Origin: Medicago truncatula
Taxonomy: Eukaryota; Streptophyta; Magnoliopsida; Fabales; Fabaceae
Assembly: GCF_003473485.1 (NCBI RefSeq)
Contig: NC_053042.1
Span: 34,190,762 to 34,254,761, forward strand
DNA length: 64,000 nucleotides
Direction of reading: 5' to 3'
The first letter of the stretch is position 1, and each line of letters opens with the position of its first letter. The translations under genes and the position numbers were made by a program. This document shows positions 10,072 through 21,394 of this stretch, piece after piece. The notes below the pieces were generated by a model, which saw only the letters and a list, made by a program, of their open reading frames with translations, ran no database searches and was not told the origin of the DNA.

Positions 10072-10223
10072 TTATTTGGTGCGTGCGTGCGTACGTTAGA
10101 CAACTAGCAAATAAAATACAGACATGCACTGCACTTACTAACTAATCAATCACTTTAATATATCGCAGAATAAATGAAGGTTTGTTCGTTCGGTTTCTCC
10201 ATTCTCTTGAAAAGTGAAAACTA

Positions 10224-10862
10224 CTATACATAGATGTTTGTAGAATTTGTTTCCATACATTTATGAAAACTACTGTTCAGAGAAATCATTGATGTTATAA
10301 GGGTAATGCCACCCGTAAAGCCAGCACCTTCCCCTTGGTCGTTGAGCCGTAAACACGTCACTTTAGAATTACCAAGCGAGAGGGGAAGTAATCCACTCAA
10401 ATTGTTGTGGGAAAGCACAATTGTATCCAAACTTGGAAACAGTTCGAACATATCTAGTGGTAATGAAGCTATCAGATTAGTAGCTTCAAAATCAATGGTG
10501 TGGAGTAACTTGGAATCATTCAAATCAGGAAAAATCCATTCTATGAGATTCAAATTATTGCTAATGTTTAGGTATCTTAAACCTAACATGACTCTAAAGC
10601 AATCATATGGGACTGACGTGAAGTTGTTATGACTAAGGTCCACAGTGTGGAGCACAATTAAGAGGGGACGAAATTCAGGCAAAGGACCTGTGAGTGAATT
10701 GTTCCGAAGATCAAGGTGTGTGAGTTTAGTGAGAATGTTGACACTGATAGGGATTGTACCTACTAGTGAGCTTGAAGGAAGCTTGATGGTGGTAACGCGA
10801 TTCGATCGGCATGTGACACCGGTCCATTTGCAGTGGTTGGTGTTGTTTGGCAAGGGAATCAA
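10224..10862 (-). pseudogene. LRR unit 5, open 212-aa TMK-like fragment
   Basis: Open from just before NNTNHCKWTGVTC to NIYV-stop, with about five LRRs as in unit 2. The frame is intact, but there is no downstream receptor part. Confidence 0.75.
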
Positions 10863-10896
10863 AGGAAGACATGGGTGAACGAATTGATGAAGGAAG

Positions 10897-10979
10897 AAAA
10901 AAAAGAGTAAAACATAATTTGGACCATTTCTCTATATCATTCCTCATTCCAATTTTATCAGACCTCCCAAAAGGGATAC
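10897..10979 (-). ncRNA. Deleted U6 copy F
   Basis: Same 83-nt layout with T8 at 10897-10904. The 5' stem is altered (CCCTTTTGGGAGGTC), which would change the 5' hairpin. Confidence 0.78.
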
Positions 10980-10999
10980 TAGAAGAAGGTATTTCCGTG

Positions 11000-11043
11000 T
11001 TATATAAAAGCTAAATAATTGCAAAGGTTAACCGATGTGGGAC
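11000..11043 (-). promoter_or_regulatory. U6-type promoter F (USE + TATA)
   Basis: Perfect USE at 11033-11043 and TATATAA at 11000-11006. Confidence 0.82.
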
Positions 11044-11195
11044 TTATTTGGTGCGTGCGTGCGTACGTTAGACAACTAGCAAATAAAATACAGAGATGCA
11101 CTGCACTTACTAACTAATCAATCACTTTAATATATCGCAGAATAAATGAAGGTTTGTTCGTTCGGTTTCTCCATTCTCTTGAAAAGTGAAAACTA

Positions 11196-11834
11196 CTATA
11201 CATAGATGTTTGTAGAATTTTTTTCCATACATTTATGAAAACTACTGTACAGAGAAATCATTGATGTTATAAGGGTAATGCCACCCGTAAACCCAGTACC
11301 TTCCCCTTGGTCGTTGAGCCGTAAACACGTCACTTTAGAATTACCAAGCGAGAGGGGATGTAATCCACTCAAATTGTTGTGGGAAAGCACAATTGTATCC
11401 AAACTTGGAAACAGTTCGAACATATCTGGTGGTAATGAAGCTATCAGATTAGTAGCTTCAAAATCAATGGTGTGGAGTAACTTGGGATCACTCAAATCAG
11501 GAAAAATCCATTCTATGAGATTCAAATTATTGCTAATGTTTAGGTATCTTAAACCTAACATGACTCTAAAGCAATCATATGGGACTGACGTGAAGTTGTT
11601 ATGACTAAGGTCCACAGTGTGGAGCACAATTAAGAGGGGACGGAATTCAGGCAAAGGACTTGTGAGTGAATTGTTCCGAAGATCAAGGTGTGTGAGTTTA
11701 GTGAAAATGTTGATACTGATAGGGATTGTATCTACTAGTGAGCTTGAAGGAAGCTTGATGGTGGTAACGCGATTCGATCGGCATGTGACACCGGTCCATT
11801 TGCAGTGGTGGGTGTTGTTTGGCAAGGGAATCAA
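11196..11834 (-). pseudogene. LRR unit 6, open 212-aa TMK-like fragment
   Basis: Same frame as units 2 and 5, starting before NNTHHCKWTGVTC and ending NSTNIYV-stop. Small amino-acid differences (LVDTIP, NSLTSP, SGLHPL) distinguish it. It is the most upstream unit of the array in the direction of the promoters. Confidence 0.75.
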
Positions 11835-11868
11835 AGGAAGACACAGGTGAACGAATTGATGAAGGAAG

Positions 11869-11951
11869 AAAAAAAAGAGTAAAACATAATTTGGACCATT
11901 TCTCTATATCATTCCTCATTCCAATTTTATTGGATGTCCCCGAAGGGATAC
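11869..11951 (-). ncRNA. Deleted U6 copy G
   Basis: Same 83-nt layout with T8 at 11869-11876 and a canonical CCCTTCGGGGAC 5' stem. Confidence 0.8.
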
Positions 11952-11971
11952 TAGAAGAAGGTATTTCCGTG

Positions 11972-12015
11972 TTATATAAAAGCTAAATAATTGCAAAGGT
12001 TAACCGATGTGGGAC
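11972..12015 (-). promoter_or_regulatory. U6-type promoter G (USE + TATA)
   Basis: Perfect USE at 12005-12015 and TATATAA at 11972-11978. This is the outermost promoter of the array. Confidence 0.82.
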
Positions 12016-12175
12016 TTATTTGGTGCGTGCGTGCGTACGTTAGACAACTAGCAAATAAAATACAGACATGCACTGCACTTACTAACTAATCAATCCCTTT
12101 AATGCAGCGCAGAATAAATGAAGGTTCGTTCGTTCGGTTTCTCCATTCTCTTGAAAAGTGAAAACTACTATACAG

Positions 12176-12708
12176 AGAGATGTTGTTATTGATATTTTTA
12201 ATCAATGTAAAACCTTTGTTGCATCAATATATGCATTTGATGAAAGGAAATACGGTGTTAAGCAAGAAATAGCGTATGCAAAAAATTTAAAATTAGACAT
12301 TAGCAAAATAAAATAAAGCAAAGCAGTGAGTTGACAAACCTTTTCAGTTCTGATAATCACTTTGATGTGGTGAAACCGAAAACAAAACATTAAAAAATAA
12401 TCACATGCATATAATGTGTAAAAGCAAAAAACAAAAAAAAACAAAAAAAATACCTCCAAATTCTAAGTGATAAAATTATCAGCAAAAACAATGGAGGCGG
12501 TGTGATCGGGGTTCATTATCCGATCATAATCATTGCAAATGATTCTAATGTCTATTGGGATATTAATTCGAACGAATTCGCAGCGAAATATCTTCCCCTC
12601 CTAGTTGGCCTTTCACTTGGATCATCATTGACACACATTATGGCCATCTCTATGCACTTTTATTTCCTCTTTTGAATCATTATTGAAAGGGGCTTCTTTT
12701 TTCGCAGT
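12176..12708. other. Junction region between array and NLR relic
   Basis: The array ends abruptly near 12175. The following 0.5 kb is AT-rich and shows no gene. A normal CC-NBS-LRR gene would have its coiled-coil start here, but I cannot read one. Confidence 0.4.
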
Positions 12709-13803
12709 GTGTCACATGAGCTCAATGCTCGATTCTCTATGGGATATTTTCCCTATTTGTGCACAAGGCATCAACTAGACAGGAAGATAAAAAAGATGTC
12801 AGAAGAGATTTCTGAGGTAATAGCAGAAGGAAAATTTGACAACCCTTTTTACCATGCTGCTTCTCAAGGGACGGTCACGCCATTTGGTAGAGGATATGAG
12901 GCCCTAGACTCTAGAACATCAATATTGAATGAGATTATGCTAGAATTGAAGAATCCTAACATCTTTATGATTGGGGTGCATGGGATGGGTGGAGTGGGCA
13001 AGACAACACTGGTGAAAGAGTTAGCATGGAAAGCTGAGAATGATGGGTCATTTAGTTCTGTAGTTATGGCTACCATCACCGATTCTCCAGATGTGAAAAA
13101 AATTCAAGGTCAAATTGTTGATGCCTTGGATATGAGATTTAACAAGGAGATGATAGAAGGAAGAGCAATACAGCTACGAAAAAGGATAACCAAGGAGAAG
13201 AGTATTCTTGTTATTCTGGATGATATATGGGGTAGACTTGAATTGGAAGAGGTGGGGATTCCTTGTGGTGATGATCACAAAGGATGCAAGTTGGTGGTGA
13301 TATCCGAAGATCTTAATGTGTTGAATCGTGAGATGGGCACTCAAAAAGAATTGACTTGAAATTTTACATGAGCAAGATAGTTGGAAATTGTTTGAGAAAA
13401 TGGCAGGTGATGTTGTTCAAGATTTCAATATAAAACCAATTGCAGTAAAAGTTTCCAGATTGTTACAGTGGCAAAGTCTTTGAGGAAAAAAAAATCTTTG
13501 ATTGGAAAAGTACATTGAATGAGTTAGAGAGATTTGATCAAAAAGGGTTGCATAAGAAAATCTATTCTACTTTGGAATTGAGTTATAATTGCTTAGAAAG
13601 TGACGAGCTAAAGTCACTCTTCTTATTCATTGGTTCGTTTGGTCTAGATTACGTCCACGCTTTTGGACTGATATCAGGTTATTGGGCGTTGGGCTTAGAT
13701 AGACACGCTCACACATTGACAGATGCAAGAGCCAGATACTACAAGTTAATAAGCGACCTTAAGGCCTCTTCGCTGTTACTTGACTCTGAAACTGAATTGG
13801 TAA
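12709..13803 (+). pseudogene. CC-NBS-LRR resistance gene, truncated and frameshifted
   Basis: The NB-ARC core is clear: GMGGVGKTTLVKEL P-loop, SILVILDDIWGRLELEEVGIP kinase-2, and CKLVVISEDLNVL where a functional gene usually has TSR. Upstream, GYFPYLCTRHQLDRKIKKM matches the linker after the coiled coil, but the coiled coil is missing. A frameshift near 13358 moves the frame to LEILHEQDSWKLFEKMAGD. The GLPL region is deleted near 13450. The frame resumes with NELERFDQKGLHKKIYSTL and the NB-ARC end. The sequence then stops where the U6 inverted-repeat arm begins (about 13804); no LRRs remain. The family detects pathogen effectors in the cytosol; this copy cannot. Confidence 0.88.
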
Positions 13804-13866
13804 GTGCAGTGCATGTCTGTATTTTATTTCCTAGTTGTCTCACGTTCGCACGCACGCACCAATTAA

Positions 13867-13910
13867 GTCCCACATCGGTTAACCTTTGCAATTATTTAGC
13901 TTTTATATAA
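13867..13910 (+). promoter_or_regulatory. U6-type promoter H (USE + TATA)
   Basis: Perfect USE GTCCCACATCG at 13867-13877 and TATATAA at 13904-13910, on the plus strand and facing away from the array. Confidence 0.85.
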
Positions 13911-13930
13911 CACGGAAATACCTTCTTCTA

Positions 13931-14038
13931 TTATCCCTTCAATGACATCCGATAAAATTGGAATGATACAGAGAAGATTAGCATGGCCATGCGCAACAAT
14001 GACACGCACAAATCGAGAAATGACCCAAATTATTTTTT
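13931..14038 (+). ncRNA. U6: U6 snRNA copy H, full length, diverged
   Basis: Retains GACATCCGATAAAATTGGAA, the ACAGAGA box, GATTAGCATGG with the AGC triad, GACACGCACAAATCGAG and a T6 terminator at 14033-14038. The 5' stem is broken (CCCTTCAATGAC instead of CCCTTCGGGGAC), and the internal stem-loop region reads GGCCATGCGCAACAATGAC, one base short and mispaired. The promoter looks better preserved than the RNA, so a transcribed pseudogene is likely. Confidence 0.82.
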
Positions 14039-14454
14039 ACTTTTTTTTCTTCCTTCATCAATTCGTTCACCTGCGTCTTCCTTTGATTCCCTTCGTTGGC
14101 TGCGGTTATTGGCTTCTTTTTTCATCATCCCATGAGCTTCGCTATGATGTTTGAAAACAAACTTGACTGGCTTTTCACTAATCTTACTCATGGATGCATA
14201 GTGTCTCACTATCATATTTTTGGTTCTCTGTGTTGTTGCTTATGTTAATTTAATAGTTTTGAACAACCTATTGTAATTGATAGTTTTGTGATAAAACAAC
14301 ACTTTCATTTGTGTGTATAGAATAATTAGAAAATATGTCCTATAGTCTATAATGCCATAGGAAGGAGGTAGAAGAATCATCAGGAAGATTACAATGAAGA
14401 AGGACATAGAGAGGGAGAGAGCCATAGGGAGGACCCTCGAAATTGTTTGTTGTT

Positions 14455-14943
14455 TCAATTGGTTTCTTCCAAATTGATAATTTCAGTTTCTTTGTTCTGC
14501 ACCTTCATGTCATCTTTGGTTTGCACAAAAGCTTTCCTGTGCACTTGTCTAGGCTCTCTCTTGTTGATAAGTTCGTGTTCCTCCTGAGTTGGTGCAACTT
14601 TGACTCTTTTAAAATGGTTGTAAAAATCATGCATGTTTCCATATTCAATCCCAGCAATAAAAGAAAATATTGTTCTCTCCACAAGGATTTTATATTTTGG
14701 TTCAATTTTGAGCTCCATATCCACTAACACCCGAACAAAATGACCAAAAGTTCTATCAATCATTGGCTTATTTGTAGTAGAACTAGTGTTTAGATGAATC
14801 CGGAAAATTAGCAGCCACATGTTAACCTCTCTGTATAGATGGATCTGAAAAAATGAAACCGAAGTTGTCAAAAATCCGGTGAATAGCATCCACAGGTGTT
14901 CGGTGTGGTAGACGAAATGAAGCTTTGCTGCAAAAGCAAACAA
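14455..14943 (-). mobile_element. LINE ORF1-like relic (DUF4283 type)
   Basis: The minus-strand frame contains PMIDRTFGHFVRVLVDMEL and KYKILVERTIFSFIAGIEYG, resembling the nucleic-acid-binding region of plant L1-type ORF1 proteins (usual form NRTFGHYARVLVD...ILVERE). No zinc knuckle or reverse transcriptase follows. It is a short relic with one open frame of 162 codons, and I would not call it a host gene. Confidence 0.6.
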
Positions 14944-15408
14944 GAAATTACCTCCATCATCTCTAAGAACTCCTTTTGGTTGTTTTGTACTCTACAGCTA
15001 TTTGAAGTCTAGTGATATCTTTATTTTGAGCTGCGCAACATCTTTAAAAGGAATCTAATTTTAAAAATTGTTGTTGGAAATATATGTTTGTAAATAGAAT
15101 TATGATACTTTAAAATGTTGAAAATACATGTCAAAGTTCAGTACCAATTATTTTTGGTCATGAGATTTTCAAGTTAAATTTATTTTGGCAACTTTGTTTT
15201 TTGTCAAGTTTGGTTGTTAGACTTGTCCTCCTAGAGGATTTGGGTCATGAGATTAGGTCTGATGCACATATTTACATTAGCATGAAGACATCAAATAAGT
15301 CAAATAGGCTTTAGACTAAAGTGGAAAACTAAGATTGACTCAAAAAAAAGTGGAAAGCTAAAATTATATAGATATATTTTGAAGAAATTATACAGTGGTA
15401 AGTCAGTG
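14944..15408. other. Intergenic 3' flank of EXO84C
   Basis: AT-rich, no gene. Holds the likely 3' UTR of the EXO84C-like gene at its right edge. Confidence 0.4.
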
Positions 15409-18400
15409 TTACTCCTCTGATTTTGATTCAGTTTGATCAGAACTCTGTCCTTCCACACCTGAGGAAGGTGTAAGAGTCAATTCATCATTTCCCGCATCTG
15501 CTGCCTTTTCAAAATCAATGTTATCTATATCAAAATAGTCTCTCTCTTCTAATGATCCCTCCCTAGGACTAAATGTTGATGAATCTGTTTCTGCATCAAA
15601 AGCAACTTCTGACTCATACTCCTCTTCATCTATATTATCCCCTAAAGAATGTTTATCACCTATTTCAGAAGAATTACATTCATTTGAAGATTGTTTGATT
15701 TGGTTTTCATGTTCATGCAGCTCCTCTTTGTCTTTGATGGTAACTATAGACTCATTTCGATGTAAATTTGTTTTCTCAATCTCCAACAGCTTTTGAATTG
15801 TTTTAGTAGCAATATCAATAGCCCAATCATCACTATCTGCATCTCTGAAAGTAGTCATGTAAAGGATGCTTTGAGATTGTGATCAAATGTTAACATTTAA
15901 CAGAACTAAGAATAAAAAAGAAAATTTGAATTTAGAAATCATTGTTTGCATTTACTTGAAAGGGTCAAGTCCAGCTGAGTTAAAGGTTGATTTCATGACA
16001 GTGAGAAGAAGTAAAGGATCAGTGGAGAAATATCCTCCATACATTCCAATTTCCACTAGGAATTGCACATCCATAATAAACTGTTCAAGGAATAAAGATA
16101 ATGGATGAGAAATTGAGAAGCATGTTGTTTTCAAAACTCTCATAGTGAAACTCAATAATAAACAGAAGGGAGGGAAGTGGAAAACCTGTTTGGCTTCATC
16201 AGTTTGTAAGCTAACATGCTCTTCTGTTGTTGCATTTATCTTCTTGCTCTTGGAAACCCAAATAAACATACACACCATCACCTCTCTCAGTAATTCCATT
16301 AACCAATTCACTTCGAACACATTTTCTTCTTCAAGTTTTTCAATTTTCCTCAGCTCTAAAAATAAAACCTACACATGACAGAGACTAGACTTTATACTAA
16401 ATATAAAAGCTTACATAAGCATATATAGATGCAAAATCAGAAGCAACTATTTGTTAGGGAATTATCAGTGAAAACATACCTGAAAAATGGCAGAAGGCAT
16501 TGGATTGTGGATCATGTTTGCATCAAATTGGTCGTTATAGTGAATAGCTGAAGCTATTTCATGGCTGCTACAAGTAGACAAAGCTCTGAGAATTAATTGC
16601 TGGCAGAACACATTTCTCAACTTATTGAAGCCCTCTTCAATAAACATCAGAAAAACATCGAGTTCATGATGCTTAAAACCAACTGAGTGGTTCTCCACCA
16701 ATTGTGAATCCATGCTGAAGATATCTTTGACCATGGTAGAGAGAAACTGCACCAATGTTGACAAATTGGCCAAAATAGAAACCTGTTGTGTAAGTGACTC
16801 AGGTAACTTGATTCTAGAACTATCTTGCTCCGTTGCACTTGTTTCATAAGTAAGGGCTCTTTCAAGTATGATAATATACTCATTAAAGAGATTCTTGAGT
16901 CCGCTAATAACTAAATTTCCCATTTCAAGTTCAACTAATGGAGAAATGTCTTCTGCAATGGCCTGATTATTGTCAATCAAATATATGTTATGTCCTAGTA
17001 TTATGAACCCATGCAACGCAAGAGGATAAGTTCTTAAAAATAATTTATGTTCGTTACAATTTACAATCTGCTGTGTTTAGTTATTAAGTAGAAACGACGT
17101 TCAACATTAAATTATAGTATCACAATAGAGATTAGACCAACATAAATGTGGTGTATCAACTGTTAAATGCTTCTTTTATAAAGCTAAACAGAAAATCAAA
17201 ACACATCAGTAATGTTTAATAATGTATGGTAATTGAACACACCTGTAATAGTGTCAGAACCTTCCGGCCACTAGAAGTTAGCAGACAATAATCAGGTTGT
17301 TCGGTTGAAGACCCAGCTCCGCCAAACACTCCAGACACAAGGTATTTCTCTAAAATCCAAGAATCACTTATTGAGAATATAGGAATCACTTTCTTAAAGT
17401 GGTTTATGTGTGTATTCAAAACCTCTTCAATGCAAGGAAAGAGTTGATTTACCAAGTATGGCAGCAGCATTAATTTCTGATCTTCTAACAAAGAACAATA
17501 CATGACTGCAAACTTCGCAGCCTTTATGGCAGAGGACAAACCAACACATACTTCTGATGTGGATTTAACAAATTTCTCAAAACAAGTAATAAATGACATT
17601 GTTTCTTCATATGACCACAACATAAGTTCTGAGGCATAAGCAGAAGTTTCTCCACATAACATCACAAAGCTCTTGGCCGCTTGTGAGATCTTAGAAAACA
17701 CAAACCTAGCAAGCTTTCTGATATATATCTCATTCATTGATGAATCTTCCCACTGAAAATTATTTGTTCCAGTTACAATACACAGATGGTAATATTTAAG
17801 CAATAGATGAATAGCAAGTTGAGTATCACCAAGCCTGCAAAGTGTAGCCAGTGCACTTTTTAGTTCTGGTCCTTCTATTCTTTTGTTCTCAACTATCTGT
17901 ACCAATTGTTTTATAACCATGGACTTTTTCTCAGAAATCATAGTGTTATATAAGATTATCTCATCATCACTATTAGTTAGGGATTCATCTTCATATGCAG
18001 ACTCTAGGAGTTGTAAGGCTTCATCTAGTTTGTTTTCTGACATGAGAATATCCAGTTTTTCTGAAACATCATTGATAAGAGCTTCTAATTCGCTTGGCGG
18101 AGATGGTACGACAAAATCTATAGATTCTTCAAGGGTTGAGTTTATGGACAATATCTTAGGATATATGCGATCTTTAAGATCTTTGACTAACATTTGATGG
18201 GATAAGAAGTGATTCTCTAAGTGCACAAGCTCATTCTCCACTCCTGTCACTTCCTCTAGTATTCTACACATGAGAAAACAAAGATAAGTACCTCAACATT
18301 ATATGCCATTCAACAATAAAAAGAATAAAGATTAGAAATCTGATTTTGCAACCTACGCAAGAGCTAGGTATGTAACATGCAGGAATATCCTTCATAAACA

Positions 18401-19200
18401 TGAATGAACAATACTAGTCCTTCTCTTTTTATAAGCCCCTTTGATACTTTTCACATATGGAGTATTAAGAAAAGTTTGTAGTTTAATTAATGTGTATGTA
18501 ATGTATGAATATTACTAAATTGTCTTTTTTGTGTATAGATGTGTCAAATTATGACTATCTTTCAACACAAATTAGTACTAGTATCAATCAAGGGTATGTT
18601 TGAAAGAAAAATAGTAGTAAATGCAATTTGAAATATGGTTTAAATTTAACAACACATTTTCATATCTAAGCTCATAAACCTACCTCTAAAGGTATATTTT
18701 CATCACTCAAGGAGTGCTTGGATATATTGATTAAAATGATGATGATAAAATAATAAATGAAAATCTGTAAAGTAGCTCATAGAACTAAAATTAATTAATT
18801 ACCTTACCTAAGGAATGAGGAATAGTTAGCAAAGATATTTTTATGTAAATCTAGATTTGCTGCTTCCTTGAGCTCTTGAAGTTCATCACACAGATGTTTG
18901 ATGCCCTGTCATCATCATTATTAAGCCAAAACATATATTATGAAACATGTTGAAGTGATGATTATGTTATTTATAAAATAAAATGAATTATATATGAAAG
19001 TATACCCTTCCTGTGATGGATTCAATATCTAGTTTGGCATTGTCATCAGGTCGATCAATACTGTTATTAGAATTAGAAAGTGAGAGGACGGAAACCACGT
19101 CGTCGGAGCTCGGCTCTGAAGAGTGTATCGAGTTTCGAGGCTCCGGGAGTGAGTGGTCTCTGAACCGGAACCTGGGAGCAGATGAAGATTCCATTTGCAT
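15409..19200 (-). CDS. EXO84C: Exocyst complex component EXO84C-like
   Basis: Seven exons join in frame: 19006-19200, 18808-18905, 17243-18263, 16480-16962, 16186-16368, 15956-16080 and 15409-15844, giving 846 aa from the first Met (844 from the MESS start, which resembles Arabidopsis EXO84C). After a Ser-rich N-terminus, exons 2-3 give GIKHLCDELQELKEAANL and FLRILEEVTGVENELVHLE, the coiled-coil Vps51/EXO84 entry. LDILMSENKLDEALQLLES, the GDTQLAIHLLLKYY block and NKLRNVFCQQLIL in exon 4 follow the family order, and a Glu/Asp/Ser-rich tail ends the protein (family about 770 aa). EXO84 is one of eight exocyst subunits that tether secretory vesicles to the plasma membrane. A partial copy of exon 4 lies at 4305-4710. 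EXO84B is a less likely match. Confidence 0.9.
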
Positions 19201-21084
19201 ATTAGCAATGATTTTTTTGGTGTTAATGAAAAGTGAAGAAAGAAATTCATTATATGGTTTTTTGAAGGTTCTGTTCCTAGGTTGTTTTATAAGACATGGG
19301 TATTTCCGCTGAGGCTTATTTCATTGTAAGAATCAATACTTGTTCATTGATATATTCGTCAATTAACAACTGCTTTTGTTTTATATTTTGCATGTACATG
19401 TCCTTTGTTTTATTCTACGTCCATTTTGTATTCTACGTGTGTCTGTCTTATTCTGTGTCTGCATGAGGATAGAATGTTTTGACTAGTGACAAGTGAGAAG
19501 AAACTTTAGAAAATTCTCTGATAGGTAAATCATCATTTTTGTCCTATATTTTGTTACTCAAATTTTGTATGTAGTAATTTAATTTCTAAATTAGCCGGCT
19601 CAATACATTTAAAAGGCTTAAAGTGTGTGTTTTTTTATGTAAGACGAGAAAATAACATAAAAACCAGTTTTACAAAAAATTAAGAATATATTAGACAGTC
19701 ATAGATCCCTCTTTATAGGCCTCACATTCACCACTTGCTGGACATGAAATATGATCTCTGTTTGCTCTATAGGCCTCTTTAATTGCTCATAGATCCCTCA
19801 AAAGCTCAAGAATGCCTATACTGGGAGTTACGAACCGAACCTTTTGGGCCATAACTCTCGATCGCTCAAGTTCGGAGGTTACAACCCGATCTACTTTTAC
19901 ATATATATCAGGCCACCTTCCTTGTACTACACTACTTTCCTTAGAAGTTCCATTTTTCTTTTGCGAAAGAAGCGTGTCTTAGTTCATCATTGAAAGATTG
20001 TTTTCTTTTTCAAATGTATATATTGCCATTAGAATACTATGAACTATGATATGATGATACCTATAACGATTGCTAATGTCTAAATCCGTTTTTTTCTTTT
20101 GATTAAATCGTTTTTTTTTTATTAGAGCTGAAAGAAATTTTTCGAAATTAGCAATGTTACAAGATAGATTGAATGAGAATTGGTCTTCTTATCTATTGAT
20201 AGTAAAATGTTTGAAATACTTGATTAAAACATTATAAACTTCCTCCCCTCTCAAATAAAATAAAAAAACATTTTAGAAAATTCATATAAAAAAAAAATTA
20301 ATAGTTTAGTGATATTTAAATATTTCGTTTCAAGCCTCAAAACTCTTGTACACAACCTACTTGCGAGACCTTTATTTAAGGTCAGAATTTGGAGGCTAAA
20401 TCAAAGTCTTGGACTCGTGTTTGGACTGGCCTAAATTTGGTGATGTCGGTCAATTGATTTATTTATTTTTATAAAATTAGCATCGCAATTTTAATTTTAA
20501 ATAATATGTGTCTTTCATTGGTTTTTATTAAATTGATATTCTTGTAACCAAAAAAAAATTTAAATTGATATTCTTAACTTAAAGAATTAAAATGACATCT
20601 TATATATATATTTAAGTGACTAAATTGTAGAAGAATCAAAGTAATGAAACTATCTACTTACATATAATTTTTTCGAAGCATTTTTCATGTAGTTTTGTCA
20701 ACACTAAGTATTATTTTTCTATTGACAAATGTTAGTAAAAAAAAAACATTTATTTTTAGGTGGCCGCTTAAATGATTTTCAAATGCTTCCTTAAAAAAAA
20801 ATATATATGATTTTCAAATGTTAGTAAATTAGCCGTTTAGTTAGTATTTTCTTCTTTACCATAATTTGAACTCGGTGTTATGAGACATGTTTCCATAGAA
20901 AATATAGAGAGAAAGTTTGATACTCTTAACCATAATCAAAGTAGAAATATTACAAAATGAAAGAGTTACCTTCTAATGAAATGCTTAGATCTATATATTG
21001 CTACTATCTCACTAACATTAACTTGTATATCCATATGTTTGTTAATACGTGTGGATGAAAATTGAAGATAGAAATTAATTTTTT
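19201..21084. other. Intergenic, EXO84C promoter side
   Basis: The first few hundred bases are the promoter side of EXO84C. The rest is AT-rich with no gene. A more GC-rich stretch at 19690-19930 contains repeated ATAGATCCCTC and ATAGGCCTC words of unknown origin. Confidence 0.4.
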
Positions 21085-21159
21085 TTCTCGAAGTTTGAAC
21101 CTCCAACATTGCATATATTATGTATTGTACCTATCAACTGAGCTAAGCTCACGAGGACA
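21085..21159 (-). mobile_element. tRNA-derived SINE head
   Basis: The minus strand starts GTCCTCGTGAGC and shows a Pol III A box (TTAGCTCAGTTGATAGG, complement at about 21131-21147) and a B box (GGTTCAAAC, complement at 21093-21101). This is the layout of a plant tRNA-derived SINE. The body and tail are not clear, so it is probably truncated. Confidence 0.65.
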
Positions 21160-21394
21160 TATATATTGTTTAATTTAATTAAAGAGAGAACATTTGAAGT
21201 GTGACGCAATGAGAAATAGGAGTTAGTTGAATTACTTGAGTAGTCTCTAATACAATCTTAGAATTTGGATAATCAACTTTACAAAATCGATATATAAGAT
21301 GAAAAGGCCATTCATTTAAAATACATTTTCATATCAGTATCATATATCTCATTTAAAATAGATGAAAAACTTCATTTGCTTCTCTTGTTTAATA

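Larger units (their letters stand above)
6255..12175 (-). repeat. Tandem array: U6 promoter + deleted U6 + TMK-like LRR fragment
   Basis: A fixed anchor (CCACCCG near the 3' end of each LRR fragment) occurs at 6550, 7383, 8355, 9336, 10309 and 11281, giving spacings of 833, 972, 981, 973 and 972 bp. Each unit, read on the minus strand, holds a (GCGT)n stretch, a USE and TATA, an internally deleted U6, a T8 run, and an LRR-ectodomain fragment. The first unit (lowest coordinates) has lost about 140 bp of the LRR start. The array ends near 12175 with a promoter-side partial copy. High identity between units points to recent amplification or gene conversion. Confidence 0.93.
13804..14434. repeat. 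Right arm of 0.6-kb inverted repeat
   Basis: Reverse-complement match to 5785-6379. It starts with GTAAGTGCAGTGCATG directly against the NLR relic, carries promoter H and U6 copy H on the plus strand, and continues through the U6 downstream part (CTTCCTTCATCAATTCG, shared with array units) into arm-specific sequence ending near CTCCCTATGGC. Confidence 0.88.

Noticed and set aside
7380-11850. Plus-strand frames of 108 and 77 codons in each array unit
   Set aside because: They are exact antisense shadows of the LRR coding sequence, repeated because the units are repeated; no family resemblance.
6255-12175. CRISPR-like or satellite array
   Set aside because: The ~972-bp period and the promoter plus LRR content show a duplicated composite unit, not short direct repeats with unique spacers.
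13942-14154. 70-aa plus-strand frame with a hydrophobic stretch
   Set aside because: It begins inside U6 copy H; the apparent signal-like part is the U6 downstream tail shared with the array.
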